This document shows positions 1 to 8,693 of a stretch of DNA of 64,000 nucleotides, piece by piece (the stretch's first letter is position 1; every line of letters begins with the position of its first letter). The position numbers and the translations under genes were made by a program. The notes under the pieces are model-generated. The model worked only from the letters and a program-made list of their open reading frames with translations, was not told where the DNA came from and did not search any database. Origin of the DNA: Arthrobacter sp. AL12 (lineage in GTDB: Bacteria > Actinomycetota > Actinomycetes > Actinomycetales > Micrococcaceae); contig NZ_JASBQY010000008.1 in NCBI RefSeq assembly GCF_029960645.1, forward strand, positions 1 through 64,000. The letters run 5' to 3'.

Positions 1-1
1 C

Positions 2-364
2 CACCTCCCGGACCCAGCCCCGGACGAAAGCCCGCCCCCGGACGAAGGACCGGGCTGGAATCCCGACCTGGACCCGCCCCCGGACGACGGACCGGGCCAG
101 GATCCCGACCTGGACCCGCCCGCGGACGACGGACCGGGCCAGGATCCCGAACTGGACCCGCCCGCGGACCCGGGCTGGAATCCCGACCTGGACCTCCCCC
201 CAGACCCCGACCGGGACCCCAACCTGGACTTGCCGCCGGATCCCTTCCCCGACTGGCACGAATTCACGGCCCGGCATCCCGGGCCCGCTGAGGCCGGGCA
301 CCAGGGCTGGTCAGCGCCTTCCGATGACCCAACCCCGGAACCATTCCTGTCCCGATGTGCCTGA
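2..364 (+). CDS. C-terminal part of an Asp/Pro-rich repeat protein (partial)
   Basis: The reading frame that starts at base 2 is open from the window edge to a TGA at 362-364, about 120 residues. It reads as imperfect repeats of Asp, Pro and Gly (units such as DPPPDDGPGQDPDL and DPPADDGPGQDPEL, then DPPADPGWNPDLD) followed by a more ordinary tail. The repeats keep their phase and carry many GAC codons, as expected for a translated low-complexity tail. The start and any catalytic domain lie outside the window. Arthrobacter-type DUF222/HNH endonucleases often have Pro/Asp-rich tails, so that is one possibility, but nothing visible here proves it. Confidence 0.55.
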   Translation, partial: HLPDPAPDESPPPDEGPGWNPDLDPPPDDGPGQDPDLDPPADDGPGQDPELDPPADPGWNPDLDLPPDPDRDPNLDLPPDPFPDWHEFTARHPGPAEAGHQGWSAPSDDPTPEPFLSRCA

Positions 365-612
365 AGGACCCGTTGCTTCTGTAGGCGCGAACATCCAACC
401 AAGTGCTAAGCGCGGTCATCCAACCACGTCGCTGGCACCCGGGGACCAGGGCCTGTCTGCCTATTTATCGGTGACGGGTTGGCATGGTGGACCTGGTCGC
501 GGACTGGCCTCTTGGCAGCTGCCCAGCGGCGCGGTCGAAACGTGGATGCCGGGTTCCGACGGGAGGCCGTCTGATCGCTGAAGGCACTAGCTGCCCAGGC
601 GGGAAGCGTCGC
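365..612. other. Intergenic stretch between convergent genes
   Basis: This is the space between the repeat protein and the end of hemA on the opposite strand. I see no convincing gene, no strong hairpin and no tRNA. The open frames here overlap and have no ribosome binding site or recognisable protein motif. Confidence 0.5.
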
Positions 613-1950
613 TTAAGCGATGTCGCGCACGCCGCCCGGCGCGGGTCGGGGCTGGTGTTCAACCGGGCAGCCGGCGTCGGCCGCTCTTGCCACGGGCTGC
701 TCGACCGTGATGCCGTACAGCGCCTCAAGGGCGGCCACGTAGTTTTCCTGCTGGCCGTTCGCGGCGAGCTCGCGGGCCCGGACCGTGGGGACGTGCAGCA
801 GCTGCTTGACCATGCGGCGGAGCGCGAACTCGACTTCCTCGGCCGCGGCAGTGCAACCGTGGCGGGCCCGCACCTTTTCCATTTCCGCGTCCAGCACGTC
901 CATGGTGTGCCGGCGCAGGGCGACGATGGCCGAATCCACCGAGCGTGCCTCGCGTTCCTGCTCGAACGCGCTGGCGGCGCCGGCCACTATGCTGCTGGCC
1001 TGGGCCAGCGATTCGGACTGTTCCTGCGGGGCGGCCAGGCGGACCGATTCCAGCGTGAGCAGTTCGACGTCGTCGAGTCCGCCGACGGCGGGATCAAAAT
1101 CGTGCGTGAGGGCAAGGTCGATGGCGATCAGGGGCTGGGGCGAGGAGGCCCGGACCCTCGCCAGTTCGGATGCCTCAACGCGGGTGTCGGAACCGCTGCA
1201 GCCGATCATGACGTCGGCGGCGGCGACGGCGGCGGGGAGGCTGTCGCCGTCCAGCGCGGTCCCACCCCGGGTGGCGACGAAACCGGCGGCACGGCCGGAG
1301 GACGAGTACACAGACACGTCCGTGCAGCCGCGCTCACGCAGCAGCGACATGGTGGCGCCGGCGTAGGCGCCGGTGCCGAACACCACGACCTTTTTGGTGG
1401 ACCAGTCGGGGACTTCGGACAGTTCGGTGGCGAGGTCGAGGGCAACGGAGACCACCGAGAGGCCGCGGGCGCCCAGGGCGGTCTGCGCTCCGACGTCCTT
1501 CGCGGCCTTCGACGCAGCCTGGAAGAGTCGGACAAGGCCGGCGCTGGCCGTTCCTTCGTGCTGGGCCTTAATCAAGGCCCGGCGGACCTGGCCTGCGATT
1601 TCGCGTTCCCCGACGACGGCGGAGTCCAGACCGGAGCTGACCGAGAACAGGTGCCGGGTGACGTCAGCGCCCGTGCGGGTGCTGAAGGAACGCGCCACGA
1701 GCTGTTCGTTGAGTCCGGTGGAGCCGCTGAGCTGGGCGATGAGGGCCAGGCGGGCATCTTCGACGCCGTCCTGCCGGTGCGCTTCACCGTAAATCTCGAA
1801 GCGGTTGCAGGTGGCAAGCACAATGGCACCCGCCACGACCGGCGATCCGGCGAGGGCGGATGTGGCGAGCTCGGAAGCGCCGGTGCTCAGTAGAGCAACG
1901 GTTTCGAGGTCGATGTCGGCGTGGGTCGCCACCAGAGAAAAAAGAACCAC
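613..1950 (-). CDS. hemA: Glutamyl-tRNA reductase
   Basis: Reduces glutamyl-tRNA(Glu) to glutamate-1-semialdehyde with NADPH, the first committed step of C5-pathway tetrapyrrole synthesis. The 445-residue protein has the family's ordered parts: an N-terminal catalytic domain with the nucleophilic Cys in [12 protein letters not shown] (near residue 48), a Rossmann NADPH domain with [12 protein letters not shown] (near residue 185), and a helical dimerisation domain. GTG at 1950 is chosen because the protein then begins [14 protein letters not shown], as relatives do; the 21 upstream codons look unrelated. It is divergent from hemE and shares about 170 bp of promoter region with it, so both pathway ends can be controlled together. 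Haem feedback on GluTR is known in other bacteria but not visible here. Confidence 0.95.
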   Translation of the reverse strand: MVLFSLVATHADIDLETVALLSTGASELATSALAGSPVVAGAIVLATCNRFEIYGEAHRQDGVEDARLALIAQLSGSTGLNEQLVARSFSTRTGADVTRHLFSVSSGLDSAVVGEREIAGQVRRALIKAQHEGTASAGLVRLFQAASKAAKDVGAQTALGARGLSVVSVALDLATELSEVPDWSTKKVVVFGTGAYAGATMSLLRERGCTDVSVYSSSGRAAGFVATRGGTALDGDSLPAAVAAADVMIGCSGSDTRVEASELARVRASSPQPLIAIDLALTHDFDPAVGGLDDVELLTLESVRLAAPQEQSESLAQASSIVAGAASAFEQEREARSVDSAIVALRRHTMDVLDAEMEKVRARHGCTAAAEEVEFALRRMVKQLLHVPTVRARELAANGQQENYVAALEALYGITVEQPVARAADAGCPVEHQPRPAPGGVRDIA

Positions 1951-1959
1951 AACATCACA

Positions 1960-1990
1960 ATCATAGCTTTTTCGTTTCCCTGTAGAACAA
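1960..1990 (-). promoter_or_regulatory. Possible hemA promoter, near-leaderless
   Basis: On the minus strand a TATGAT -10 box (1965-1960) is preceded at 19 bp by TTGTTC (1990-1985). The -10 ends only 9 bases before the GTG start at 1950, so a transcript from it would have almost no leader. Leaderless genes are common in Actinobacteria. The box match is good and the spacing is slightly long; transcription was not tested. Confidence 0.4.
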
Positions 1991-2119
1991 CAGCCTGGCG
2001 TGCGACTGCCCACGCGGGGCTGTGATTCCCGCCACGGCCGGGGCGCAGACCGGGCGCGGCCCGTGCCGGTGACAGGCTGTCGTTATCTTTTGGAGCTGAT
2101 TTTCGGCACAATCGAAGTC

Positions 2120-3217
2120 ATGACTCCTCGCGCTGCGGCAACTCCTGAACTCTCCGGCCTCGACGCCGGGCACCCTCTGATGGACGGCCGCACCGCGGAT
2201 TCCCCGCTGATCACCGCCTACCGCGGCGGCAAACCCTCCCGCCGCCCGGTGTGGTTCATGCGCCAGGCCGGCCGCTCGCTGCCCGAATACCTCAAGCTGC
2301 GCGAGGGGGTCGCGATGCTGGACTCCTGCCTGCGGCCGGAACTGGCCTCCGAGATCACCCTGCAGCCAGTCCGCCGCCACGACGTCGACGCGGCCATCTT
2401 CTTCTCCGACATCGTCATCCCGCTCAAGCTGGCCGGCGTCGGCGTGGACATCGTTCCCGGCGTCGGTCCCGTGCTGGAGAAGCCGGTCCGCACGGCGGCC
2501 GACGTCGCCGCCCTGCCCCAGCTGACCTGGGAAGCCCTCGAGCCCATCCGCGAGGCCGTCCGGCTCACCGTTGCCCAGCTGGGCAAAACCCCGCTGATCG
2601 GCTTCGCCGGCGCGCCGTTCACGCTCGCGGCCTACATGGTCGAAGGGAAGCCCTCCCGGGACCACCTCGGCCCGCGCACCATGATGCACGCCGACCCGGA
2701 GACCTGGACCGCGCTGGCCAACTGGGCCGCGGACGCCTCCGGCATGTTCCTCCGGGCCCAGCTGGAAGCCGGCGCTTCCGCCGGCCAACTCTTCGACTCC
2801 TGGGCCGGGTCCCTAGGCCTGGCCGACTACAAACGCTTCGTCGCCCCGGCATCCTCCCGCGCCCTGGACCACGTGCGTGACCTCGGCGCCCCGCTGATCC
2901 ACTTCGGCACCGGCACCTCGGAGCTGCTCGTCGCCATGCACGACGTCGGCGTCGACGTCGTCGGGGTGGACTACCGGCTGCCGCTGGATGAAGCCAACCG
3001 CAGGCTGGGCGGCACGGTGCCGCTGCAGGGCAACATCGACCCGGCCCTGCTGTCCGCGCCGTGGGAGGTGCTGGAGGCCCATGTCCGCGACGTCATCGCC
3101 GCCGGGGCCGCAGCCCCCGGCCACGTGCTGAACCTCGGCCACGGTGTGCCGCCGGAAACCGATCCCGACGTGCTGACGCGCGTCGTCGCGCTCATTCACT
3201 CGATCTCCCCGGAGTAA
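2120..3217 (+). CDS. hemE: Uroporphyrinogen decarboxylase
   Basis: Decarboxylates the four acetate side chains of uroporphyrinogen III to give coproporphyrinogen III, the branch point used by HemY/HemH/HemQ. The protein (365 residues, normal length) shows the N-terminal signature FMRQAGRSLPEY, the active-site Asp region FFSDIVIPL, and GFAGAPFTLAAYMVEG in the substrate barrel. The frame is open further upstream, but ATG 2120 fits the usual short N-terminus before HPLMDGRTADSPLI. It is the first gene of the plus-strand haem cluster and ends 4 bases before hemY. Confidence 0.95.
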   Translation: MTPRAAATPELSGLDAGHPLMDGRTADSPLITAYRGGKPSRRPVWFMRQAGRSLPEYLKLREGVAMLDSCLRPELASEITLQPVRRHDVDAAIFFSDIVIPLKLAGVGVDIVPGVGPVLEKPVRTAADVAALPQLTWEALEPIREAVRLTVAQLGKTPLIGFAGAPFTLAAYMVEGKPSRDHLGPRTMMHADPETWTALANWAADASGMFLRAQLEAGASAGQLFDSWAGSLGLADYKRFVAPASSRALDHVRDLGAPLIHFGTGTSELLVAMHDVGVDVVGVDYRLPLDEANRRLGGTVPLQGNIDPALLSAPWEVLEAHVRDVIAAGAAAPGHVLNLGHGVPPETDPDVLTRVVALIHSISPE

Positions 3218-3221
3218 GCGG

Positions 3222-4700
3222 ATGGAGGCCGCCCGCGGCACCGCCGGGGACACCGCAGGGCCCACCGCCGTGGTGGTGGGCGGCGGGATCGCCGGCCTGC
3301 TGGCCGCCCGCGAACTGGCCCGCGCCGGCGTCCGCACCACGGTCCTGGAGGCCTCCGGCGCGTGGGGAGGCTGCGTCGGCAGCCACGTCGTGGCAGGCCT
3401 GACCCTGGACAGCGGCGCCGAGTCGTTCGCCACCCGCTCCTCGGCCGTCGCCGATCTTGCCGCCGAACTGGGTCTGGCCGGGAAGATCGTCGCCCCGCAG
3501 CCGGGCGGCGCCTGGGTCCAGTTGCCCGACGGCCCGCGCGAACTTCCCCGCACCGGAGTCCTTGGCATCCCGGCCAACCCCTGGGATCCGGAAGTCCGCC
3601 GCTCCCTCGGCCTGCTTGGTTCGCTCCGGGCCTCGCTCGACAAGCTGCTGCCCGCCTCAATGGGCACCCGGGAGCAGGCCACGAGCGTCTCGGCCCTGGT
3701 GCGCGCCCGGATGGGCCGGCGCGTGCTCGACCGGCTCGTGGCGCCCGTCGTTGGCGGGGTCCACTCCGCGGACCCGGACGTGCTCGACATCGACATGGTG
3801 GCCCCCGGCTTGCGCGCCGGGGTCCGGGACCACGGCTCCCTCGCCGCCGCCGTCGCGGCGCAACGTCGCGGCGCCCCGACGCGGGGAGGGTCTGTCCCCG
3901 GGGCGCCGTCCCCGGGGCTGCAGAAGGCGGGATCGGCCGTCGCGGGACTGCGCGGCGGAATGCACACCCTGATCCCGGCCCTGCTGGCGGAGCTGCGCCG
4001 CCAGGGCGTGACGCTGTTCGGCGGCACCCGGGCCGACTCCGTGGAGCGCATTGCCGGCGGCTGGCGGGTCACCGCGGGCGGCACCGCCCACGACGCCGGG
4101 TTGCTGGTCGTCGCCGTGGAAGGCCCGGCCGCCATCGAACTGCTCGCCGGTGCGCTGCCGGAGCTGGCCGGCCACCGCCCCGAGCCCGGACCCGACGTCA
4201 GCCTGGTCACCCTCGTGGTGGACCTGCCCCAGCTCGATGCCCGGCCACGCGGCACCGGAGTCCTGGTCGCGCCGCAGAGCCCCGGAATCCAGGCCAAGGC
4301 CCTCACCCACGCCACCGCCAAGTGGGAGTGGCTGGCCGAGCAGACCGGCCCCGGCACCCACGTTGTCCGGCTGTCCTACGGCCGCGGTGACACCCGGCAC
4401 GGAGCCGCGGTCCGGCCGGAGCCCGGCACCGACTCGGAGCTGTTCGAGGCAGCCTTGAGCGACGCCTCCGCCCTGCTCTCCGTTCCGGTCACCGCCGGCG
4501 ACGTGGTGGACTGGGACGTTGTGCGCTGGGGCGGTGCGCTGCCGTTCGCCTCGCTCGGACACAAGCGCCGCGTCGCGGCCGTGCGCAGCATCTGCGCGGC
4601 TGACGGCACCCTGGCAATAGTGGGCGGCTGGCTGTCCGGCAACGGCCTGGCCGCGATCGTGGCCGACACCCCGCACCAGGTCCGGCAGCTGCTGCCCTGA
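3222..4700 (+). CDS. hemY: Coproporphyrinogen III oxidase, HemY/HemG type (CgoX)
   Basis: FAD-dependent oxidase that in Actinobacteria and Firmicutes converts coproporphyrinogen III to coproporphyrin III. This role is inferred from the presence of hemQ nearby; older annotation calls it protoporphyrinogen oxidase. The 492-residue protein has an N-terminal dinucleotide-binding motif VVVGGGIAGLLAARELA (residues 16-32), an Ala/Leu-rich middle and the C-terminal flavin-contact motif GGWLSGNGLAA. A Gly/Pro/Arg-rich loop near residues 215-245 looks like a lineage insertion. It starts 4 bases after hemE, so the two are very likely co-transcribed. Confidence 0.92.
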   Translation: MEAARGTAGDTAGPTAVVVGGGIAGLLAARELARAGVRTTVLEASGAWGGCVGSHVVAGLTLDSGAESFATRSSAVADLAAELGLAGKIVAPQPGGAWVQLPDGPRELPRTGVLGIPANPWDPEVRRSLGLLGSLRASLDKLLPASMGTREQATSVSALVRARMGRRVLDRLVAPVVGGVHSADPDVLDIDMVAPGLRAGVRDHGSLAAAVAAQRRGAPTRGGSVPGAPSPGLQKAGSAVAGLRGGMHTLIPALLAELRRQGVTLFGGTRADSVERIAGGWRVTAGGTAHDAGLLVVAVEGPAAIELLAGALPELAGHRPEPGPDVSLVTLVVDLPQLDARPRGTGVLVAPQSPGIQAKALTHATAKWEWLAEQTGPGTHVVRLSYGRGDTRHGAAVRPEPGTDSELFEAALSDASALLSVPVTAGDVVDWDVVRWGGALPFASLGHKRRVAAVRSICAADGTLAIVGGWLSGNGLAAIVADTPHQVRQLLP

Positions 4701-4808
4701 GTGGTGCCGGAGCCCGTTATCCGGGCACCGCCCGGGCCGCGGGCACCCACAATAACCGGGAAACAGCAAATTTTTCCCCGCCTGCCCTGACGGCTAAGGT
4801 CGATGACC

Positions 4809-5555
4809 ATGGTTACTCAAAGGTCCAACGTCCCCAAAACGCAGACCGGTCACCATGGGGGACTTCGGCGCGGCACGGCGGCTGCCGCGCTCGGAGTGGT
4901 GCTGGCCCTCTCCGCAGGCGCGCCCGCCGCGTCCGCGGCCACAGGTGCTTCCGCTTCCGCCTCAGTTGCCGGCGTGACGGACCTGCAGTCCCTTGACCTC
5001 GCCGGCCTGGTTGACGGATTGCTGGCTCCGTCGAAGCACCCCGCACCGAGCCCCACTCCCGCCAGTTCCTGGCCGCAGCCGGCGTCCTCCGAGGACACTG
5101 ACGAGCCGGATCCCAGCCGCAGCCCCAAGCCGTCGCCCAGCCGGACCGTCCCGCCGCCGCCCGAAGCGCCGCAGCCCGTAGCGCCAGCCGTGCCGGCGGT
5201 GCCTGCGGGACCGCAGCCCGCCGCTTCGGTTCCGGCCCAGCCGGCGGTTCCAGACCCGCGCGGATCCATCGCGGAACCGGTACCGGCCGCTGAAGTTCCC
5301 ACCAAAACGCCGGCCCTCACCGAAACCCCGGGCCTCACCGAAACGCCAGCACGGCCGTCGAACACGGACACTGCTTCCCCGGCAGCCACGGCCGGCCCCG
5401 CGACGGCGGCCGGGCCCCGCTCCGGGAGCACCTCGATGGAGGCGACCTCGACCCGGGAACCGGCCGGAGACTCGCCGTTGCTCGGCCTGGGCATCGGCCT
5501 GGTGGCACTGTCCTGCGCCGCCGGCGTCGTGGTCCTGCGGCTGCGCCGGGTCTGA
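4809..5555 (+). CDS. Secreted, membrane-anchored Pro/Thr/Ala-rich protein of unknown function
   Basis: I do not recognise this protein. It starts with an Arg-containing signal peptide (hydrophobic stretch AAAALGVVLALSAGAPAASAA, with likely cleavage after ASA). About 170 residues rich in Pro, Ala, Thr and Ser follow, including two copies of an LTETPGLTETPA-like motif. It ends in a membrane anchor (LLGLGIGLVALSCAAGVVVL) and a short RLRRV tail. There is no LPXTG signal, so it is probably held by the C-terminal helix. ATG 4809 is preferred over ATG 4803 because the AAGG at 4796-4799 is then correctly spaced. Its place inside the haem cluster may be chance or may point to a cell-surface role linked to haem or iron; the sequence gives no haem-binding motif. 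Confidence 0.75.
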   Translation: MVTQRSNVPKTQTGHHGGLRRGTAAAALGVVLALSAGAPAASAATGASASASVAGVTDLQSLDLAGLVDGLLAPSKHPAPSPTPASSWPQPASSEDTDEPDPSRSPKPSPSRTVPPPPEAPQPVAPAVPAVPAGPQPAASVPAQPAVPDPRGSIAEPVPAAEVPTKTPALTETPGLTETPARPSNTDTASPAATAGPATAAGPRSGSTSMEATSTREPAGDSPLLGLGIGLVALSCAAGVVVLRLRRV

Positions 5556-5612
5556 CGTCCCGTCGGTCGCCCCCCGGCGCGCCGAATCGGTCACCGGAAT
5601 CCCCAGCGATGT

Positions 5613-5653
5613 GAAATAAAGCACTTCTACGCGCTGTAGAAGTGCTTCATTTC
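5613..5653. promoter_or_regulatory. 18-bp inverted repeat upstream of hemQ
   Basis: The arms are 5613-5630 and 5636-5653, with one mismatch and a 5-base loop (GCGCT). The core arm is GCACTTCTAC / GTAGAAGTGC, flanked by A/T-rich bases. It lies 34 bases before the hemQ ATG and 57 bases after the previous stop codon. There is no T-run on the plus side, so a Rho-independent terminator is not a perfect fit; a repressor operator or attenuating hairpin for hemQHCDB is equally possible. Confidence 0.5.
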
Positions 5654-5687
5654 GACTTCACTGAGGGGAAGGGGCAGACTGGTATCC

Positions 5688-6401
5688 ATGAGCCACACTT
5701 CTGCCGAAACTGTCACTAAAACTGAATCCGCCAGCGAAGAATCAGCCGAGCAGTTCTTCACCCTCTGGACGGTTTTCAAGCGCTCCGCCGACGTCCTCCG
5801 CAGCGGCGATGCTGCCGGGGAATACGAAGCCCTCACCGCACGGCTGGCCGAGGCTGGCGTGGTCCACCGCGGCAGCTACGACGTTTCAGCAATGCGCGCG
5901 GATGCCGACATCATGGTCTGGCTGCACGGGCCCCAGCCGGAAGCCCTGCAGCGTGCGGTCCGCGACATCCGCCGCAGCAAGCTGTTCACCGGCACCGAGA
6001 TCGCCTGGTCCGCCATGGGCGTGCACCGGGAAGCCGAGTTCGCGAAGAACCACACGCCCGCCTTCTCGCGCGGGGTGGAGCCGGCAGAGTGGCTCTGCGT
6101 CTACCCCTTCGTCCGCTCCTACGAGTGGTACCTGCTGCCCGACGCCGAGCGCGGCGCGATGCTGCGCGACCACGGCCTGCTGGGCCGGGACTTCCCCCAG
6201 GTCATTTCCAACACGGTGTCCTCCTTCGCCCTCGGCGACTGGGAATGGATCCTGGGCCTTGAAGCCCCCGAACTGGTGGACCTCGTGGACCTGATGCGGC
6301 ACCTGCGCGCCACCGAAGCCCGCCACCACGTCCGCGAGGAAATCCCGTTCTACACCGGCCGCCGGGTCACCGCCGCCGAGATTGCCGAGGTCCTGTCATG
6401 A
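5688..6401 (+). CDS. hemQ: Coproheme decarboxylase (HemQ/ChdC)
   Basis: Catalyses the last step of the coproporphyrin-dependent pathway: peroxide-driven oxidative decarboxylation of coproheme to haem b. The 237-residue protein belongs to the chlorite-dismutase superfamily. It has a probable catalytic-Tyr region YPFVRSYEWYLLP and, after it, LRDHGLLGRDF, where the family carries the proximal haem-ligand His. The first 15 residues are polar and probably disordered. Its stop overlaps the hemH start (ATGA at 6398-6401), which suggests translational coupling to the enzyme that makes its substrate. The presence of hemQ is the main evidence that this organism makes haem through coproporphyrin rather than protoporphyrin. 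Confidence 0.93.
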   Translation: MSHTSAETVTKTESASEESAEQFFTLWTVFKRSADVLRSGDAAGEYEALTARLAEAGVVHRGSYDVSAMRADADIMVWLHGPQPEALQRAVRDIRRSKLFTGTEIAWSAMGVHREAEFAKNHTPAFSRGVEPAEWLCVYPFVRSYEWYLLPDAERGAMLRDHGLLGRDFPQVISNTVSSFALGDWEWILGLEAPELVDLVDLMRHLRATEARHHVREEIPFYTGRRVTAAEIAEVLS

Positions 6402-7678
6402 GCCCGTTGGATCCGCAGAGCGCTGTCGCAGCCGACACCACCATCAACGAGGTGACCGAAGCCGGCCGGATGGCCCCGAAGGCCTTCGACGCTGTCCTGC
6501 TCGCCTCCTTCGGCGGCCCGGAAGGCCAGGACGACGTCCTTCCGTTCCTGCGCAACGTCACCCGGGGCCGCGGCATCCCGGACGAGCGCCTCGAGGCGGT
6601 CTCGCACCACTACCGCGCCAACGGCGGCATCAGCCCGATCAACCAGCAGAACCGCGAGCTCAAGGCCGGCCTTGAGGCCGAACTCGCCGCCCGCGGCATC
6701 GACCTGCCGGTCTTCTGGGGCAACCGCAACTGGGCCCCCTACATCCCGCAGACCCTCCAGGACATCTACGACGCCGGCCACCGCAAGGTCCTGATGCTCA
6801 CCACCAGCGCCTACTCCTGCTACTCCAGCTGCCGCCAGTACCGCGAGGACATCGGCATTGGGCTGACCGAAACCGGCCTGGACGGACGGCTCGAAGTCGA
6901 CAAGGTCCGCCAGTACTTCGACCACCCCGGCTTCGTCGAGCCGTTCGTGGAAGGCACCGCTGCCGGCCTGGCCGACGTCCGCGCCCAACTTGCCGCGGCC
7001 GGCACCCCGGACGCGCCGGTCCACATCCTGTTCGCCACACACTCCATCCCCACCCGCGACGCCGAAGCAGCAGGCCGCTCCGACGCCGAACCGCGCCACT
7101 TCGAGGAAGACTCCGCCTACGTCGCGCAGCACCTTGCATCCGGCACGGAGATCATCCGCCGGGTGGAGGACGCGACCGGCGACACCGCACCCTGGTCCCT
7201 CGTCTACCAGTCCCGTTCCGGCGCGCCACACGTGCCGTGGCTGGAACCGGACATCAACGACGCCATCGAGGAACTCGCCGGCCAAGGCGTGAAGGGCATC
7301 GTCATCGTCCCGCTCGGCTTCGTCAGCGACCACATGGAAGTCGTGTGGGACCTCGACACCGAGGCCCTGGAAACCTGCGCCAAGCTGGAGCTGGCCGCAA
7401 CGCGGGTGCCCACGCCCGGGACGCACCGGAAGTTCGTGGGCGGGCTCGTGGACCTGATCTGCGAGCGGACCGCGGCCAACAACATCGCCGACCGCCCGCA
7501 CCTGACCAAGCTCGGCCCGTGGTACGACGTCTGCCGTCCGGGGTGCTGCGCCAACTTCCGCGGCGAAAAGCCGACCATTGCGGGCGCCGACACCACCAAC
7601 GGCACCGGCCACGACCCCTACCCGGCCACCGCTGCCGCCGGAACACCCGCTTCGGCGGCGGATCAGGACGCATTGTGA
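6398..7678 (+). CDS. hemH: Coproporphyrin III ferrochelatase (CpfC/HemH)
   Basis: Inserts Fe2+ into coproporphyrin III to form coproheme. It is 426 residues long, longer than the compact Firmicutes enzymes, with about 25 extra N-terminal residues and a roughly 35-residue Ala/Thr-rich tail. ASFGGPEGQDDV, the YRANGGISPIN region and FATHSIP mark the chelatase fold. The cluster VCRPGCCANF near the C-terminus, with Cys in YSCYSSCRQY, fits the [2Fe-2S] centre known in actinobacterial ferrochelatases. It overlaps hemQ upstream by 4 bases and hemC downstream by 4 bases (GTGA at 7675-7678). Confidence 0.94.
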   Translation: MSPLDPQSAVAADTTINEVTEAGRMAPKAFDAVLLASFGGPEGQDDVLPFLRNVTRGRGIPDERLEAVSHHYRANGGISPINQQNRELKAGLEAELAARGIDLPVFWGNRNWAPYIPQTLQDIYDAGHRKVLMLTTSAYSCYSSCRQYREDIGIGLTETGLDGRLEVDKVRQYFDHPGFVEPFVEGTAAGLADVRAQLAAAGTPDAPVHILFATHSIPTRDAEAAGRSDAEPRHFEEDSAYVAQHLASGTEIIRRVEDATGDTAPWSLVYQSRSGAPHVPWLEPDINDAIEELAGQGVKGIVIVPLGFVSDHMEVVWDLDTEALETCAKLELAATRVPTPGTHRKFVGGLVDLICERTAANNIADRPHLTKLGPWYDVCRPGCCANFRGEKPTIAGADTTNGTGHDPYPATAAAGTPASAADQDAL

Positions 7679-8673
7679 GCGTCCGGATCGGAACCCGCGC
7701 CAGCAAACTCGCCGTCACCCAGACGCAGCAGACCGCGGACCAGCTGGCCGCCGTCGGCGGGTTCCCCGTGGAGCTGGTGCACATCCGCACCGACGGCGAC
7801 GTCCTGACCGGGTCGCTGTCCCAGATGGGCGGCACCGGCGTCTTCGTCGTTGCCCTGCGCGATGCCCTGCTGAAGGACCGCTGCGACGTCGCGGTGCACT
7901 CGCTTAAGGACCTCCCCACCGGGGCAGCCCTCGGGCTGACGCTGGCGGCGACGCCGAAACGCGCCGACGTCCGTGATGTGCTCTGCGCCCGTGACGGGCT
8001 CAAGCTCGCGGACCTGCCCACGGGCGCCACCGTTGGCACGGGCTCGCCGCGGCGCGCCGCCCAGCTGCGGGCCGCCCGCCCGGACCTGGACATCCTCGAC
8101 ATCCGCGGCAACGTGGACACCCGGCTCGGCCGGGTTCCCGGGCTGCCCGGCAACAGCACCGCGGCCGTGGTCGAGGGCAAGAGCTGCGATCTTGACGCCG
8201 TCGTGCTCGCCGCCGCCGGGCTGCACCGGATCGGCCGGCTCGACGCCGTCAGCGAGTACCTTGAGACCGAGGTGATGCTTCCCGCCGCCGGGCAGGGTTC
8301 CCTCGCCATCGAATGCCGTTCTGCTGACGCGCCGCGCAAGGCGGGTTCCACCGAAGGCTCGCAGGGCGTGCTCGCGCAGGCCCTCGCCGCCCTCGACGAC
8401 CCCGACACCCGGCTTGCCATCACTGCCGAACGCGCGCTCCTGGCCCGCCTCGAAGCCGGCTGTGCCGCGCCGGTGGGCGCCCACGCCTTCCGCAAGGGCA
8501 GCCTGCTGTACCTCGAGGCCGTGGTCTGCGCCGTCGACGGAACAGCCTCGGTCCGGGACAAGAAGGCCACCGACGGACTCACCGAGGTCGGGGCCACCCT
8601 GCTCGGGATTGAGCTCGCCGAAATCCTGCTGGCCCGCGGCGCCGCTGACATCGCGGACCTGGCCGCCTCCTGA
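7675..8673 (+). CDS. hemC: Hydroxymethylbilane synthase (porphobilinogen deaminase)
   Basis: Joins four porphobilinogen units into hydroxymethylbilane on a dipyrromethane cofactor. The 332-residue product begins at GTG 7675 (SVRIGTRASKLAV), overlapping the hemH stop. Visible signatures are the substrate-binding VHSLKDLPT, GTGSPRRAAQL, LDIRGNVDTRL, and the cofactor-attachment Cys in LEAGCAAPVGAHA (near residue 263). A short insertion, GLPGNSTAAVVEGKSC (after GNVDTRLGRVP), is longer than in most relatives. Open frame continues upstream inside hemH, but that part only mirrors hemH in another frame. Confidence 0.94.
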   Translation: MSVRIGTRASKLAVTQTQQTADQLAAVGGFPVELVHIRTDGDVLTGSLSQMGGTGVFVVALRDALLKDRCDVAVHSLKDLPTGAALGLTLAATPKRADVRDVLCARDGLKLADLPTGATVGTGSPRRAAQLRAARPDLDILDIRGNVDTRLGRVPGLPGNSTAAVVEGKSCDLDAVVLAAAGLHRIGRLDAVSEYLETEVMLPAAGQGSLAIECRSADAPRKAGSTEGSQGVLAQALAALDDPDTRLAITAERALLARLEAGCAAPVGAHAFRKGSLLYLEAVVCAVDGTASVRDKKATDGLTEVGATLLGIELAEILLARGAADIADLAAS

Positions 8674-8693
8674 ACGGCGGAAACCATCAGGTC

